From: Akkermansiaceae bacterium
GTDB taxonomy: Bacteria; Verrucomicrobiota; Verrucomicrobiia; Verrucomicrobiales; Akkermansiaceae
Assembly: GCA_014379305.1 (NCBI GenBank)
Contig: JACMMB010000208.1
Coordinates: 1-14,965, forward strand
Direction: 5' to 3'
DNA length: 14,965 bases
Positions 14,324-14,965 of this stretch are shown here, piece by piece (the stretch's first letter is position 1; each line of letters opens with the position of its first letter). A program made the translations under genes and the position numbers. The notes under the pieces are model-generated. The model was not told where the DNA came from. It made no database searches and was given only the letters and a program-made list of their open reading frames with translations.

Positions 14324-14351
14324 AAAAGCCGCATCCTGCGATGCGGCTTTT
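14324..14351 (-). terminator. Intrinsic terminator of the rplM-rpsI operon
   Basis: On the - strand AAAAGCCGCATC, loop GCAG, and GATGCGGCTTTT form a perfect 12-bp stem, followed by TGTTGTTT, so a T-rich run follows the GC core. It begins 22 bases after the rpsI stop. It separates ribosomal-protein transcription from the downstream repeat-protein gene, whose promoter should lie in 14232-14323, where no clear -35/-10 pair was seen. Confidence 0.9.
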
Positions 14352-14373
14352 ATCAAATAATCCGGCTTTCCGA

Positions 14374-14769
14374 TTAACGTTTCGAGAACTGGAAGCGCTT
14401 GCGAGCACCCGGCTGGCCGGCCTTTTTCCGCTCTTTCATCCGTGGGTCGCGCGTAAGGAAACCTTCGGGCTTGATCAGCTTGCGGTTCTCCGGGTCCACC
14501 TGGGTAAGCGCTCTGGAAATGGCGTGGCGGATCGCTACGGCTTGGGCATTTTTGCCGCCGCCCCTGACGATCGCTTTCACGTCGAATTTGTTCACCATGT
14601 TCACCGCTTGGAAAGGGGCGATGATCGTGTTCTGCAACTCAATGGTCGGCAGATAATCCTCGAAGGAAAGATCATTGACGATCATTTCCCCGGAACCTTC
14701 GGAAACCCAAACACGGGCAACGGCGGTCTTGCGGCGGCCGGTGGAGCTTTTTGTAGCGGTAGCTGGCAT
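14374..14769 (-). CDS. rpsI: 30S ribosomal protein S9 (uS9)
   Basis: This 131-residue protein is S9: it has TGRRKTAVARVWV near the start, the core FDVKAIVRGGGKNAQAVAIR, and the conserved C-terminal tail GARKRFQFSKR that reaches the ribosomal P site next to the tRNA. Length and the terminal Arg are as expected. It is co-transcribed with rplM, whose stop lies 22 bases upstream, the common bacterial order. The start lacks a Shine-Dalgarno sequence (AATTTATCCT precedes it). Base composition in this gene is balanced between G and C, unlike the rest of the window, in keeping with codon selection in a highly expressed gene. Confidence 0.98.
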   Translation of the reverse strand: MPATATKSSTGRRKTAVARVWVSEGSGEMIVNDLSFEDYLPTIELQNTIIAPFQAVNMVNKFDVKAIVRGGGKNAQAVAIRHAISRALTQVDPENRKLIKPEGFLTRDPRMKERKKAGQPGARKRFQFSKR

Positions 14770-14791
14770 AGGATAAATTGAAAATTAAAGA

Positions 14792-14965
14792 TTATCGCAC
14801 TTCGTGAATCGCAGGCTCTTGAGCCTCGTGTGGGTGGGCTTCGCCCGCATAAACCTTGAGTTTGCCGAATTGAGCCCTACCCAGGCGGGTCTTTGGAATC
14901 ATTCCCCAGACCGCACGTTCGACAATCAGAACCGGGCGGCGCTCGCGCAGCTTCTGCGGGGTCTC
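14792..14965 (-). CDS. rplM: 50S ribosomal protein L13 (uL13), C-terminal part
   Basis: The last 57 residues of L13 are present; the gene runs off the right edge of the window. VERAVWGMIPKTRLGRAQFG and KLKVYAGEAHPHEAQEP match the conserved L13 C-terminus (GMLPk...gr...LkvY.G..HPH.aQ.P). It is the upstream gene of the rplM-rpsI pair on the - strand and ends in TAA. L13 is an early-assembling protein of the large subunit. Confidence 0.97.
   Translation of the reverse strand, partial: ETPQKLRERRPVLIVERAVWGMIPKTRLGRAQFGKLKVYAGEAHPHEAQEPAIHEVR

Noticed and set aside
14232..14408. N-terminal extension of the repeat protein into rpsI
   Set aside because: It would run through the rpsI terminator and into the rpsI coding region; the hydrophobic leader starts exactly at the ATG at 14231.
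1..14965. Search for CRISPR arrays, insertion sequences, tRNA genes and attachment sites
   Set aside because: No regularly spaced direct repeats, transposase-like frames, terminal inverted repeats or tRNA-like sequence were seen by eye on either strand.

Overview
The window looks like chromosomal DNA of a Verrucomicrobiota bacterium, probably near the order Verrucomicrobiales (inference, moderate confidence). The grounds are a reordered type II secretion cluster, a periplasmic protein built of about ten DPxAA-type repeats, moderately high GC, and mostly Shine-Dalgarno-free starts. No mobile elements, tRNAs, rRNAs or CRISPR arrays were seen, and no gene-free stretch exceeds about 160 bases.

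Bases 1-8653, mainly + strand: a type II secretion (T2SS) cluster. In order: the 3' end of a GspJ-like minor pseudopilin gene, gspK, a gspL-like gene, a gspM-like gene, a gene for a small exported protein with a GspC-like core, and gspD (the outer-membrane secretin). Two couplings are ATGA stop/start overlaps. The cluster is interrupted between gspL and gspM by two tandem, tightly coupled LysR-type regulator genes on the - strand (2952-4821). These converge on gspL and diverge from gspM. The divergent gap 4822-4979 holds an 18-bp dyad that could be an operator for these regulators.

Bases 8681-14231, all - strand. In transcription order: an N-anchored or exported repeat protein, LemA, an M48 zinc metallopeptidase with a long TerB-like C-terminal extension, a multi-pass membrane protein of unknown function with a faint UbiA-like look, and a short-lid adenylate kinase that converges with gspD. 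LemA next to M48 is a known pairing and suggests a membrane-protein quality-control or envelope-stress module.

Bases 14324-14965, - strand: the end of the rplM-rpsI ribosomal operon, closed by a perfect 12-bp intrinsic terminator.

Across most of the window the + strand carries far more C than G whichever strand is coding. This suggests replication-linked skew, with the - strand as leading strand. The rpsI-rplM end does not show it. The most interesting parts are the regulator pair inside the secretion cluster, the repeat protein, and the LemA/M48-TerB module.
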